DNA of 18,893 nucleotides from Pseudomonadota bacterium (GCA_023400405.1 JAEXFD010000051.1:1-18893), one strand, 5' to 3'. Positions 1-7,363 are shown, counted from the first letter of the stretch. Notes: generated by a model not told the origin, from the letters alone. Program-made: numbers and translations.

Positions 1-9
1 TTCGTGCCT

Positions 10-38
10 GGGGGGGGGGGGGGGGGGGGGGGGGGGGG
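10..38. repeat. 29-nt poly-G homopolymer at the window edge
   Basis: An uninterrupted run of 29 G residues begins ten bases into the window. Nothing similar occurs elsewhere in these 18.9 kb, and such a run is very unusual in a bacterial chromosome. Its place at the extreme edge suggests a contig end with a sequencing or assembly artefact (for example dark-cycle poly-G of two-colour chemistry) rather than a biological element. Confidence 0.85.
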
Positions 39-91
39 TGCCGCTTCAGCGCAGGTGAAACGGCCCTAAGCGCGGCAGCCCGCGCGGGCAA

Positions 92-120
92 CTTGAACGG
101 TCACATCAATCTGCCATCCT
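92..120 (+). promoter_or_regulatory. possible RpoH-like promoter upstream of the methyltransferase
   Basis: CTTGAA at 92-97 is followed, with 16 bases between CTTG and the -10 octamer, by TGCCATCC (112-119). This resembles the heat-shock sigma consensus CTTGAA-N14-CCCCATNT and has the same spacing as the clearer dnaK promoter in this window. A start near 125 would give a leader of about 24 nt. The -10 match is only partial, so this is tentative. Confidence 0.3.
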
Positions 121-148
121 GCGCGCAACGACATCGAGGAGAGTCGAA

Positions 149-892
149 ATGACGCTGATGCTGTCCGCCGCACTGTTCGCTCTGGCCGCCCCGCTCGCTG
201 CCCAGGCCCAGACGGTCTCGCCCGCCATCCAGACCGCGCTCGCCGATGCCGGCCGCCCGGCCGAGGACAAGGCCCGCGACGCCGCCCGTCATCCGGGCGA
301 AATGCTCGCGCTCGCCGGCGTCAAGCGGGGCGACAAGGTCGCCGACTTCATCATGGGCGGCGGCTATTGGACCCGCATCCTCGCCAAGACGGTCGGTCCC
401 AAGGGCCATGTCTATGCCTATCAGCCCGCCGAGTTCATCAAGTTCAAGGCCGATTACGCCACCCAGCAAAAGGCGGTGGCGGATGCCTATCCGAACGTCA
501 CGGCCTCATCCGACTCGCTCGCCGCGTTCAGCTTCCCGGAACCGCTCGACGCGATCGTCACGGTGCAGAACTGGCATGATCTGCACCTCAAGATGTCGCC
601 CCCGGGCTTTGCCGGCACCGTCGCCAAGAAGCTCTATGCGTCGCTCAAGCCCGGCGGCGTGTTCCTGGTGATCGACCATGTCGCCAATGCCGATCCTGAG
701 GGCGCCGCGCCGCAGACGCTGCACCGCATCGACCCCGCCGCCGCGCGCGCCGAGATCGAGGCCGCCGGCTTCAAGTTCGTCAGCGAAAGCAAGCTGCTTG
801 CCGACCCTGCCGACCCGCATACCGCCAGCGTGTTCGACCCCTCGATCCGCGGCAAGACCGATCAGTTCGTCTACAAGTTCCGCAAGCCCTGA
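149..892 (+). CDS. predicted class I SAM-dependent methyltransferase with apparent signal peptide
   Basis: This 247-aa protein has a Rossmann-fold methyltransferase core. A motif-I-like segment VADFIMGGGYWT (about residues 64-75) follows HPGEMLALAGV, a late strand/loop reads AIVTVQNWHDLHL, and a LKPGGVFLVIDHVA segment is typical of class I enzymes. It resembles the poorly characterised predicted methyltransferase group COG4798; the substrate is unknown. The N-terminus is hydrophobic and ends in an AQAQ cleavage-like site near residue 21, so export is plausible, although no Lys or Arg precedes the hydrophobic stretch. The ATG has a good ribosome site (GAGGAG, 136-141). The gene stands alone on the + strand, and a large palindrome lies immediately downstream. 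Family assignment is fairly secure, function is not. Confidence 0.85.
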   Translation: MTLMLSAALFALAAPLAAQAQTVSPAIQTALADAGRPAEDKARDAARHPGEMLALAGVKRGDKVADFIMGGGYWTRILAKTVGPKGHVYAYQPAEFIKFKADYATQQKAVADAYPNVTASSDSLAAFSFPEPLDAIVTVQNWHDLHLKMSPPGFAGTVAKKLYASLKPGGVFLVIDHVANADPEGAAPQTLHRIDPAAARAEIEAAGFKFVSESKLLADPADPHTASVFDPSIRGKTDQFVYKFRKP

Positions 893-901
893 GGCCCTCC
901 T

Positions 902-981
902 CCGTTCGCCCTTAGGCTGTCGAAGGGCGCTGCCGAAGGGGCTCGGTGGAAAACGCCCTTCGACAGGCTCAGGGCGAACGG
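902..981. repeat. REP-like inverted repeat between convergent genes, possible bidirectional terminator
   Basis: Two 27-bp arms (902-928 and 955-981) are reverse complements with two mismatches, around a 26-nt loop. The arm core is the sequence GCCCTTCGACAGGCTCAGGG, which I recall as a common intergenic repeat in sphingomonad genomes. The element sits 9 bp after the methyltransferase stop and ends 31 bp before the end of the convergent 1013-1204 gene, so a transcript from either side would form a long hairpin. There is no U-tract, so a terminator role is inferred only from position. A related half-copy lies inside bphO (9098-9124). Confidence 0.85.
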
Positions 982-1012
982 GTTGTAGTGGCTGAACGGG
1001 TTTCCGTCCGCG

Positions 1013-1204
1013 TCACAGGCCCGCCTGGTTCTCCAACCAGTTCGCGCGCGCCTCGATGCGATCCATCGTCGCCTCGGTCCGCGCCTTGATGTCGCGCGCC
1101 TGGCGCTGTTCGCTGACGGCGCTGCGCCACGCCACCGCGATCATGAAGACGAGCAGGGCGGCGGTCACGAGCGTGCCGAGCTGGAGCCAGCGTTGCAGGG
1201 TCAT
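1013..1204 (-). CDS. small single-pass membrane protein, hypothetical
   Basis: This is a 63-aa protein with one clear hydrophobic segment (about residues 8-26, LGTLVTAALLVFMIAVAW) followed by a charged, helix-forming tail rich in Arg, Glu and Ala. I do not recognise a family. The ATG is preceded by an AGGAA-like ribosome site. The gene begins 41 nt after the hybrid histidine kinase on the same strand, so the two may be co-transcribed. The tail has the look of a small coiled coil and could pair with the kinase linker, but that is speculation. It could also be a chance ORF, though start, spacing and composition favour a real gene. Confidence 0.55.
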   Translation of the reverse strand: MTLQRWLQLGTLVTAALLVFMIAVAWRSAVSEQRQARDIKARTEATMDRIEARANWLENQAGL

Positions 1205-1245
1205 GCCCGGTTCCTAGCCCAGCCGCCGCCGTTGCGCCACGGCGA

Positions 1246-3102
1246 TCAGGCGTCGAGCACCTGGCGTATCTTCACCGCTAGCTGCGCGAAGGTGAACGGC
1301 TTGGCGAGGAAATCGACATCCTGGTCGAGCATGCCGTTATGGACGATCGCATTGCGGGTGTAGCCCGTCGTGTAGAGCACCCGCAGCTCAGGCCGCTTCG
1401 CGCGCGCTGCCTGGGCGAGCTCGCGCCCGGTCATGTCGGGCATCACGATGTCGGTGAACAACAGGCTGAGGTGCGGCTGCGCGTCGATCATCGTCAGCGC
1501 CTCGATCGGGCCCGCCGCCTGAAGCACGCCATAGCCCAGTTCGCGCAACGCATCGACCGACATCGCCCGCACCTGGGGTTCGTCCTCGACGACCAGGATG
1601 ACCTCGTCGCCGCGGCCGCGCGGCAGCTCGATCGGCAGGTCGGGCGTCCCGCGCCGGTCCGCCTCGCCGAAATGGCGCGGCAGATAGAGCTTCACCGTCG
1701 TCCCGACGCCGAGCTCCGAATAGATCTTAACATGCCCGCCCGATTGCTTGACGAATCCATAGACCTGGCTGAGCCCGAGGCCGGTGCCCTTGCCCACTTC
1801 CTTGGTCGAGAAAAACGGGTCGAACGCCTTTTCGATCACGTCGGCGGTCATCCCCATGCCGGTATCGGTGACCGAGACCATGACATATTGACCGGGCGAC
1901 ACGTCCGAATGATGTCCCGCATAGCCGTCGTCGAGATGCGCGTTGGCGGTCTCGATGGTCAGCCGACCGCCGCTTGGCATCGCGTCACGGGCATTGACGC
2001 AGAGATTGACCAGCGCATTCTCGAGCTGCCCGGCGTCGATGAACGCCGGCCATAGCCCCCCGGCGAGCACTGTTTCGAGCCGGATCGTCTCGCCGATCGT
2101 GCGGCGGAGCAGCTCGGACATTTCCGCGACCAGGCGATTGGCGTCGAGCGCGGCGGGGGCGAGCGGCTGGCGGCGCGCGAAGGCGAGCAGCCGCGAGGTG
2201 AGTTGTGCCGCGCGCTCGGCCCCCTGCATCGCGTTGGAAATCGATTCCTCGGCACGCTCGGGCTGCGTGCGGATCCGCCGCCGTGCGATATCGAGCGATC
2301 CGATCACGATCGCCAGCATGTTGTTGAAGTCGTGCGCGATGCCGCCGGTCAGCTGGCCGATCGACTCCATCTTGTGCATCTGGCGGATCTGCGCCTCGGC
2401 GGCCTCGCGGCTCGCGGCTTCCTCGATCAGGCGCTGGTTGGTCCGTTCGAGGGCATTGCCGACTTCGACTGCGCGCCGCGCACGCGCGCGCGCGTCCCGG
2501 GTGGCGAACCAGGCGAGCAGCGCGGTCAGCGCGACGCTGAACAGCAGCCAGAAGCTCAGCAGCTGCGATTGTTCGCGCACCCGCGTGATCCGCTTGTCGA
2601 GCAGCCGCGCCTCGGTCGCCTTCATCATCGCGACCTGCGCGCGCAAGGCGTCCATCAGCTTCTTGCCGGTGCCGCGCAGCATGTCGGGTCCGGGCTGGTA
2701 CGCCGGGTTCGCGCGCACGCGATCGACGCCGATCTGGAGCCGCTCGACCCGCCGCCGGGAGAGGTTCGAGAGCGTGTCTACCGCGTTCGACTGCACGGGA
2801 TTGTCCCGCACCAGCTCGCGAAGTTCGCCGAGGTGGATCTCAAGCCGGCTCCGACCGTCGAGATAGGGCTGGAGGAAGCCGGCATCGCGCGTGATCATGA
2901 AGCCGCGCTGGCCGGTTTCGATGTCCTGAAGGTCCGACAGCACGGTGCCGAGCTTCTCTTCGACCCGCAACGCATGGACCACGCGATCCTGGGTTTCCTG
3001 CTGGGCACGAAACAACAGGAGCGTCGCGACCACCGCAGCGGCGAGGATCAGGAATCCGATGATCAGGGCAATCAGCCCCAGGTCGCGCCGCGCTCGCTTC
3101 AT
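1246..3102 (-). CDS. CHASE3-domain hybrid sensor histidine kinase with C-terminal receiver
   Basis: This is a 618-aa membrane sensor. Transmembrane helix 1 spans about 9-31. A CHASE3 sensory domain follows (about 37-175) with the hallmark DIETGQRGFMITRD (60-73). Helix 2 spans about 182-200, and a coiled linker leads to the kinase core: phospho-acceptor His257 in GGIAHDFNN, N-box near Asn370 (NLCVNARDAM), G1 box around Asp413 (DTGMGM) and G2 box GTGLGL (439-444). The receiver domain (about 500-615) has acidic residues Glu506/Asp507, phospho-acceptor Asp551 (FTDIVMPD), Thr578 and Lys601. The kinase should autophosphorylate His257 and pass phosphate to its own receiver; its output partner is not in the window. 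The ATG follows AAGGGAAG. The gene lies 59 nt after the ATP synthase b gene with no clear terminator between them. The CHASE3 ligand is unknown. Confidence 0.93.
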   Translation of the reverse strand: MKRARRDLGLIALIIGFLILAAAVVATLLLFRAQQETQDRVVHALRVEEKLGTVLSDLQDIETGQRGFMITRDAGFLQPYLDGRSRLEIHLGELRELVRDNPVQSNAVDTLSNLSRRRVERLQIGVDRVRANPAYQPGPDMLRGTGKKLMDALRAQVAMMKATEARLLDKRITRVREQSQLLSFWLLFSVALTALLAWFATRDARARARRAVEVGNALERTNQRLIEEAASREAAEAQIRQMHKMESIGQLTGGIAHDFNNMLAIVIGSLDIARRRIRTQPERAEESISNAMQGAERAAQLTSRLLAFARRQPLAPAALDANRLVAEMSELLRRTIGETIRLETVLAGGLWPAFIDAGQLENALVNLCVNARDAMPSGGRLTIETANAHLDDGYAGHHSDVSPGQYVMVSVTDTGMGMTADVIEKAFDPFFSTKEVGKGTGLGLSQVYGFVKQSGGHVKIYSELGVGTTVKLYLPRHFGEADRRGTPDLPIELPRGRGDEVILVVEDEPQVRAMSVDALRELGYGVLQAAGPIEALTMIDAQPHLSLLFTDIVMPDMTGRELAQAARAKRPELRVLYTTGYTRNAIVHNGMLDQDVDFLAKPFTFAQLAVKIRQVLDA

Positions 3103-3161
3103 CGGCTTCCCTTAGGGGAAATTACGGAGGGAGCAACCGCCTGGCTGCCCCGCCCGCAGGC

Positions 3162-3800
3162 TCAGTTGAGCCGGCCGAGCCCCGAAATCGTCTTGTCGAC
3201 CAGCGCCTTGTCGGCCTCGGCCCCGTGCTTCTCGGCGATCAGCACCGCCGCCGCGCGGGTCGCGGCCTCGGCTGCCTTGGCGCGCAGCTCGGTGATCGCA
3301 GCGCGCTCGGCGGCGGCGATCTTGTCCTCGGCCATCTTCTGGCGGCGCTTGGTCAGTTCCTTGGCGTCCGCCTCGGCCTTGGCGAGCACCGCCTTGGCTT
3401 CCTCGTCGGCATGCGCGATCAGCGCCTGGGCCTCAGCCTCGGCACCCGCGATCTTGCGGGCATATTCGTCGCGCAGCGCCTCGGCCTCGGCGCGAAGCTG
3501 CTTGGCTTCCTCGAGCCGCGTGCGGATCGCCGCGATCTGGTTGTCGAGCCCGCGCGTGATCAGCGACGGCACCTTCTTCCAGACGAGCAGCCCGATGAAC
3601 ACGGCCATCGCGATCGAAACCCACACGGTCGCGTCGAGCACGCCGAAGATCGCCGGATCGCTGTGATGCGCGCCCACGCCGCCTTCCTGCGCGGTCACCG
3701 CTTCCATGCCGCTGTGCGGCACCGGCTGGCCGGTGCCATGCTCCGCATCGCTCAGGTTGTGCGCGACGGTGTCCGCTGCATTGGTCTGTGCCTCAGCCAT
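3162..3800 (-). CDS. atpF: F0F1 ATP synthase subunit b
   Basis: This 212-aa protein forms, with b', the peripheral stalk that joins the F0 membrane sector to the F1 head. A single transmembrane helix (about 56-74, DATVWVSIAMAVFIGLLVW) is followed by a long, charged, Ala-rich helix that would form the right-handed coiled coil of the stalk, ending in SGLGRLN. It carries about 50 extra hydrophilic N-terminal residues rich in His, Ala and Thr, making it longer than the usual 155-165 aa. The start overlaps the b' stop by 8 bp (3793-3800), implying translational coupling. It is the second of two b-type genes, the position of b in alphaproteobacterial F0 operons; the b versus b' assignment rests on gene order and on the b'-like start of the neighbour. 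Confidence 0.93.
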   Translation of the reverse strand: MAEAQTNAADTVAHNLSDAEHGTGQPVPHSGMEAVTAQEGGVGAHHSDPAIFGVLDATVWVSIAMAVFIGLLVWKKVPSLITRGLDNQIAAIRTRLEEAKQLRAEAEALRDEYARKIAGAEAEAQALIAHADEEAKAVLAKAEADAKELTKRRQKMAEDKIAAAERAAITELRAKAAEAATRAAAVLIAEKHGAEADKALVDKTISGLGRLN

Positions 3801-4284
3801 TGAGCGCCACCTTCACTGCCTTCTTGGCCTGTGCGGCCGTCACCTTGGCGCCCGAAACGCGCGCGACGATGTCTGCCGCCGCCTCGGCCGCGACGGCCTC
3901 GATCTCGTCGGCCGCCGCCTTGCTCGCCTCGGCGATGCGGGCTTCGGCCTCGGCGATCTGCGCCTCGGTCTTCTGGTTGGCCGCGGCGAGAGTCTTCTCG
4001 GCCTTGGCCGCGCCCTTGGCACGGGCCTCGGCGATCCGCGCCTGGGCAGCGGCCCGCGCGGCATTCTCCTCGGCGCGCCACGTCTCCTCGGCCTGGTCGG
4101 CCGCGGTGCGCGCCGCTTCCGCCGCGGCGAGGTCAGCCGCGACCGACTGGTCGCGCTGGTCCATCGTCGAGACCATCTTGGGCAGCATCATCTTGCCGAT
4201 GACGAAGAAGACGAAGCCGAACGTCACGAGCAGCCAGAAGAGCTGCGACGCGAAGGTCTCGGCGAGCTGGGAGATCTGAGGCAT
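3793..4284 (-). CDS. atpF': F0F1 ATP synthase subunit b' (second b-type subunit)
   Basis: This 163-aa protein begins MPQISQLAETFASQLFWLLV. The short N-terminus, membrane helix at about 14-36 and the FWLLVTFGFVFFVIGKMMLPK signature correspond to the b' subunit of photosynthetic bacteria and alphaproteobacteria. The rest is an Ala/Glu/Lys-rich amphipathic helix suited to heterodimerise with b in the peripheral stalk. It lies 55 nt after atpE and overlaps the following b gene by 8 bp. Composition is low-complexity but normal for the family. Some databases call this gene atpG or atpX; atpG also names the gamma subunit, so the symbol is kept descriptive. Confidence 0.92.
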   Translation of the reverse strand: MPQISQLAETFASQLFWLLVTFGFVFFVIGKMMLPKMVSTMDQRDQSVAADLAAAEAARTAADQAEETWRAEENAARAAAQARIAEARAKGAAKAEKTLAAANQKTEAQIAEAEARIAEASKAAADEIEAVAAEAAADIVARVSGAKVTAAQAKKAVKVALNG

Positions 4285-4339
4285 TGCAATCCCGTCCTGA
4301 TGCGAGCGACGCGCAGGGCGCCGCCCGAACCGGGAAAAA

Positions 4340-4567
4340 TCAGGCGACGAAGATCAGGATCATCGCCACGACGAACGCGAGCAGGCCGAGAAGCTCGGCG
4401 GCCGCGAAGCCGATGAACAGGCGGCCCTGCTGGCCGTCGGCCGCGCCCGGGTTGCGCAGCGCGCCCTCGAGGAACGAACCGAACACGTTGCCCACGCCGA
4501 TGGCGGCCATGCCGGCGCCGATCGCCGCGAGGCCCGCACCGATGAGCTTGGCTGCTGCTGGATCCAT
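4340..4567 (-). CDS. atpE: F0F1 ATP synthase subunit c (proton ring)
   Basis: This 75-aa hairpin of two membrane helices forms the rotating c-ring. Helix 1 is Gly/Ala-rich (GAGLAAIGAGMAAIGVG, about 10-26) and matches the packing motif of c subunits. The polar loop contains ALRNPGA, the usual contact with the central stalk. Helix 2 carries the proton-carrying carboxylate as Glu58 in FAAAELLGLLAF. The surroundings of Glu58 look like a proton-type rather than a sodium-type ring, which is an inference from motif only. The ATG follows a strong AGGAG ribosome site, as expected for the most highly translated subunit. It lies between atpB and b' as in other bacteria. Confidence 0.97.
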   Translation of the reverse strand: MDPAAAKLIGAGLAAIGAGMAAIGVGNVFGSFLEGALRNPGAADGQQGRLFIGFAAAELLGLLAFVVAMILIFVA

Positions 4568-4613
4568 TTTAAAACTCCTGCTTCGAACTTGTGGTTGGTA
4601 AGGTACGAAAAAC

Positions 4614-5399
4614 TCAGTGCAGATGCTCGGCGTCGTTGATGTACAGCGACGTCAGCAGCGCAAAGACATAGGCCTGGATGCCGGCGACCAGCACCTCGAG
4701 TGCCGAAACGCCGACCATCAGCACGAAGCTGGGCACGCCGACGATCCCGCCCCACATCGGGCTGGCATTGGCCGAATTGATCACGAAGCCCGCCAGCACC
4801 TTGAGCAGGATGTGTCCGGCGATCATCGCCACGAACAGTCGCAGGCCCAGGCTAAAGGGGCGGAAGAGGAACGACACCAGCTCGATCGGGAAGATGATGA
4901 TCTGCATCGCCAGCGGCGTGCCCGAAGGCACGAACAGGCTGAAGAAGTGCAGTCCATGCTTCCAGAAGCCGACGATCAGCACGATCGAGAAGCTCATGAT
5001 CGCGAGCACGCCGGTGATCGTGAAGTGGCTGGTGAAGGTGAAGGGATGCACGCCGACGACGCCCAGCGGCAGCATGCCGAGCAGGTTGGCGAACAGGATG
5101 AACATGAACAGCGAGAAGATGTAGGGCAGGTACTTCCGTCCCGCCGAGCCCAGGTTCGCGTCGAGCATCGAATCGATGAACTTGATGAAGTTCTCGACGA
5201 GCATCTGACCGCGGCCCGGCACCAGCTCGCGCTTCATGCCCAGCAGCATGAACGCCCACAGCGCAACGGCTGCCACGCACATCCACAGCGCCGAATTGGT
5301 AAAGGCGATATGGTGCCCCGCGATCGTGAAACCGGGGTCCCAGATCGTCTGCACCTCGAACTGGTGCATCGGGTCGATCTTGCCTGATTCAGCCGCCAC
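4614..5399 (-). CDS. atpB: F0F1 ATP synthase subunit a (proton channel)
   Basis: This 261-aa membrane protein supplies the two proton half-channels next to the c-ring. The essential arginine is Arg187 in RPFSLGLRLFVAMIAGH, followed by the conserved C-terminal region LEVLVAGIQAYVFALLTSLY. At least five hydrophobic segments are visible (about 33-54, 92-112, 127-145, 163-180, 185-208, 219-253). The start chosen is GTG at 5399 (MAAESGKIDPMHQFEV), since sphingomonad proteins usually carry this short leader. An internal ATG eleven codons later (5369) is the alternative. No strong ribosome site is seen before the GTG. Spacing to atpI is 38 nt and to atpE 46 nt, consistent with one operon. Confidence 0.96.
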   Translation of the reverse strand: MAAESGKIDPMHQFEVQTIWDPGFTIAGHHIAFTNSALWMCVAAVALWAFMLLGMKRELVPGRGQMLVENFIKFIDSMLDANLGSAGRKYLPYIFSLFMFILFANLLGMLPLGVVGVHPFTFTSHFTITGVLAIMSFSIVLIVGFWKHGLHFFSLFVPSGTPLAMQIIIFPIELVSFLFRPFSLGLRLFVAMIAGHILLKVLAGFVINSANASPMWGGIVGVPSFVLMVGVSALEVLVAGIQAYVFALLTSLYINDAEHLH

Positions 5400-5437
5400 G
5401 CCTGTTCGTCCGCCTCATTAGCCAAAGCGCCCGAAGG

Positions 5438-5755
5438 TCACTTCGAGCGCTGGTTCGAAATCCTGATGATGTTCCTGAACGCACTCACGATTCCGAGGAA
5501 AAGGAGCGAGAGCAGGAGCCACGGGGAGGTTCCCAGCAGCCAATCGAGCGTTGCCCCGACCACTGCCCCTCCGACCATGCCACCGATCAGTTCGGCCAGC
5601 ACGCGGTTGCCTAGGCGATAGCTTGCATCGCCCTTGCTGTCCGCGGCGCCGGATCGGCTCGCCTCTTCGGCCTTTGCCCGCGCCAATCGCTCGTCGAGCG
5701 AGGAGATGCGGGCATCCTCCTGAAGGGGTTCCAGTCCGGGCTCTTTCTCGGCCAT
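5438..5755 (-). CDS. atpI: AtpI-type F0 assembly protein
   Basis: This is a 105-aa protein with a charged N-terminal half and two membrane helices (about 53-74 and 79-95). The pattern RVLAELIGGMVGGAVVGATL then SPWLLLSLLFLGIVSAFRNI is typical of AtpI/AtpZ proteins, which assist c-ring assembly and may bind magnesium or calcium. The reading frame is open 21 codons further upstream, but the ATG at 5755 has an excellent AAGGAGAGG site four bases before it, so that start is preferred. It is the first gene of the F0 operon, as in other alphaproteobacteria, and lies about 65 nt downstream of a good sigma-70 promoter. Confidence 0.9.
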   Translation of the reverse strand: MAEKEPGLEPLQEDARISSLDERLARAKAEEASRSGAADSKGDASYRLGNRVLAELIGGMVGGAVVGATLDWLLGTSPWLLLSLLFLGIVSAFRNIIRISNQRSK

Positions 5756-5827
5756 TTCGCCTCTCCTTCTACCGTAAACGGCGCGGCGAGGCGCATGTGC
5801 CAAGGACGAGCCCGCCAAGGCAGGGGC

Positions 5828-5856
5828 GCTTTAGGAAGGGCGCGGACCCGAGTCAA
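5828..5856 (-). promoter_or_regulatory. sigma-70-type promoter for the F0 ATP synthase operon
   Basis: On the - strand, TTGACT (5851-5856) and TAAAGC (5828-5833) are separated by exactly 17 bases. The -35 box is near-consensus and the -10 box is moderate. Transcription would start near 5821, leaving a leader of about 65 nt before atpI. It lies in the divergent region between atpI and radC. No experimental support is available. Confidence 0.5.
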
Positions 5857-5903
5857 CACTTGGCAACCATCGGGAAACGCGGCCTGGCCGGCGCCCGCCC
5901 GAT

Positions 5904-5933
5904 CCGTTACCCCAGCGCAAGCTGGGGTATCCC
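5904..5933. repeat. short palindromic repeat (ccccagcg-n-agctgggg family), copy 1
   Basis: A 30-bp unit contains the hairpin ACCCCAGCGCAAGCTGGGGT. It matches 25 of 30 positions of the unit at 14685-14714 between dnaK and dnaJ. This copy is a single arm, without the facing second arm seen there. It lies between the atp promoter and radC. In the open frame upstream of radC it would read VTPAQAGVSR, a well-known translation of this intergenic repeat, which argues that the frame there is not coding. Confidence 0.8.
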
Positions 5934-6010
5934 GCAGCACGTCCCCGCGCTGCCACTCACACCCGCATCCGCCCGATGACGCCGTGCGAATCCGCGCTAT
6001 AGTCGTGGCC

Positions 6011-6706
6011 ATGCCCGCCCCCGCCGCGACCGACGCTCCCGACAATAGCGGCCACCGCGCCCGCCTGCGCCGGCGCCTGTTCGAAGGCGGCCCGGACGCG
6101 CTACTCGATCACGAGCTGATCGAATATCTCCTCGCCCTCGCCATCCCGCGCCGCGACACCAAGCCGCTGGCCAAGGCGCTGCTCCACGAATTCGGCGGCA
6201 TCGCCGGCCTGCTCACTGCCGATGCCGACGCGCTGTCGCGCTTCCCGGGCATGGGCGAGACCAGCGCCGCCGCGCTCAAGAGCGTCCATGCCGCGGCGCT
6301 CCGCCTGCTCCGTGCCGAAGTCGCCGCCCGGCCCGTCCTCGCCAATTGGCAGGCCTTGCTCGATTATCTGCGTGCCGACATGGCGCATCACGGCATCGAG
6401 CGCTTCCGCGTGCTCCACCTCAATTCGCGCAACATGCTGCTGCGCGACGAGCTGATGAGCGAAGGCTCGCTCGACGAGGCCCCGGTCTATGTCCGCGAGA
6501 TCATCCGCCGCGCGATCGATCTGGGCTCGGCGGCACTGATCCTCGTCCACAACCACCCTTCGGGCGATCCCTCCCCCAGCCGAGCAGATATCGACATCAC
6601 CCGCCAGGTCGCCGAGGCAGGCAAGCGACTGGGCATCGCCGTCCACGATCACATCATCCTGGGTCGAGAGGGCCATGCCTCGCTGCGCGGCCAGGGCCTG
6701 ATCTAG
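6011..6706 (+). CDS. radC: RadC-family JAMM-motif protein
   Basis: This 231-aa protein has an N-terminal helix-hairpin-helix-like region (about 66-90, LSRFPGMGETSAAALK) and a C-terminal MPN/JAMM metalloprotease-like domain. The metal site H180-N-H182-PSGD186-PxPS with Asp193 is intact, as is the upstream Glu-containing MSEGSLDEAPVYVREI segment. RadC was once linked to DNA repair, but its biochemical role is unsettled. The frame is open upstream to 5795, but that stretch covers the intergenic repeat and the opposite-strand atp promoter. The ATG at 6011 fits family length, although no strong ribosome site precedes it. It is divergent from the atp operon and convergent with the EF-hand gene. Confidence 0.93.
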   Translation: MPAPAATDAPDNSGHRARLRRRLFEGGPDALLDHELIEYLLALAIPRRDTKPLAKALLHEFGGIAGLLTADADALSRFPGMGETSAAALKSVHAAALRLLRAEVAARPVLANWQALLDYLRADMAHHGIERFRVLHLNSRNMLLRDELMSEGSLDEAPVYVREIIRRAIDLGSAALILVHNHPSGDPSPSRADIDITRQVAEAGKRLGIAVHDHIILGREGHASLRGQGLI

Positions 6707-6718
6707 CCCCACGCAAAA

Positions 6719-6746
6719 CGGCCGCCGGAGGCAAGTCCGGCGGCCG
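6719..6746. terminator. bidirectional hairpin terminator between radC and the EF-hand gene
   Basis: A perfect 11-bp GC-rich stem (CGGCCGCCGGA at 6719-6729 with TCCGGCGGCCG at 6736-6746) closes a 6-nt loop. On the - strand the stem is followed by TTTTGCG, so it is a good intrinsic terminator for the EF-hand gene. On the + strand it lies 12 nt after radC but lacks a U-tract. Confidence 0.8.
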
Positions 6747-6788
6747 CTCGGGAGTGCGCCATGCGTAAGGCGCGCTGCGTGACCTCGC

Positions 6789-7340
6789 TTAAGAGGGCTG
6801 TTTCGGCGTCAGGAACACCGTGAGTTCCTGCTTGTTCACCGCCGCATTCTTGTCGGTGTCGGCCGCGGTGAAGGCCTGGTTGAGCCAGCCGGTCGCCTCG
6901 GGCGTGCCGGGCTGGAAGCTCGGCTCCGAGGCCTTGCGCAGCGAACCCATCCAGCTGGCGAATTCGGTCTGGCTCAGCTTGCCGTCGGCATCCTTGTCAT
7001 AGCTGCCGAAGTCGCGGCCGACGGCTTGGGCGACCTGCTCCTGAGTCGCGGCGGGCTGCTTGGCCGGCTCCTGCTGGGCGGTCGCGGCCGGCTGGCTCGC
7101 CGGGGCGGTAGCGGGATTGGTCTGCGCCACGCCTTGCGCCGGAGCCGGGGCGCTCGTCTCGGGCGCCGCGGTCTGCGCGCTTTCAGTCGGGGGAGCCGCA
7201 TCCGTCGTTGCAGGCGAGACCTGCTGGTCCTGCGCCGGCGCGCTCTGTTGTGGCTGGCTATTGTCCTGGGCGGGCGCCTCCTGCGCAAAGGCAGGTGCCG
7301 CGAAAAGAACAGAAGTTGCAAGAAGCATCGACTTCAACAT
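6789..7340 (-). CDS. exported EF-hand domain protein with Pro/Ala/Gln-rich linker
   Basis: This 183-aa protein has a signal peptide (MLKSMLLATSVLFAAPAFAQ, cleavage after about residue 20). A low-complexity linker rich in Ala, Pro, Gln and Thr (about 21-100) leads to a C-terminal EF-hand pair. Loop 1 is canonical: D115, D117, D119, G120, S123, E126. Loop 2 has D161, D163, N165 and E172 but an Ala in place of the usual Gly at position 6, so it may bind calcium more weakly. A calcium-buffering or calcium-responsive role in the periplasm is inferred; I recognise no specific function. The ATG follows a strong GGAGG site. The gene is monocistronic, with a clear terminator at 6719-6746. Confidence 0.85.
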   Translation of the reverse strand: MLKSMLLATSVLFAAPAFAQEAPAQDNSQPQQSAPAQDQQVSPATTDAAPPTESAQTAAPETSAPAPAQGVAQTNPATAPASQPAATAQQEPAKQPAATQEQVAQAVGRDFGSYDKDADGKLSQTEFASWMGSLRKASEPSFQPGTPEATGWLNQAFTAADTDKNAAVNKQELTVFLTPKQPS

Positions 7341-7363
7341 TTATCGTACCTCCTATTTAGTTT

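Noticed and set aside
5795..6010. N-terminal extension of the RadC frame
   Set aside because: It translates an intergenic repeat (PAQAGVSR) and overlaps the opposite-strand atp promoter; homologous RadC proteins start near 6011.
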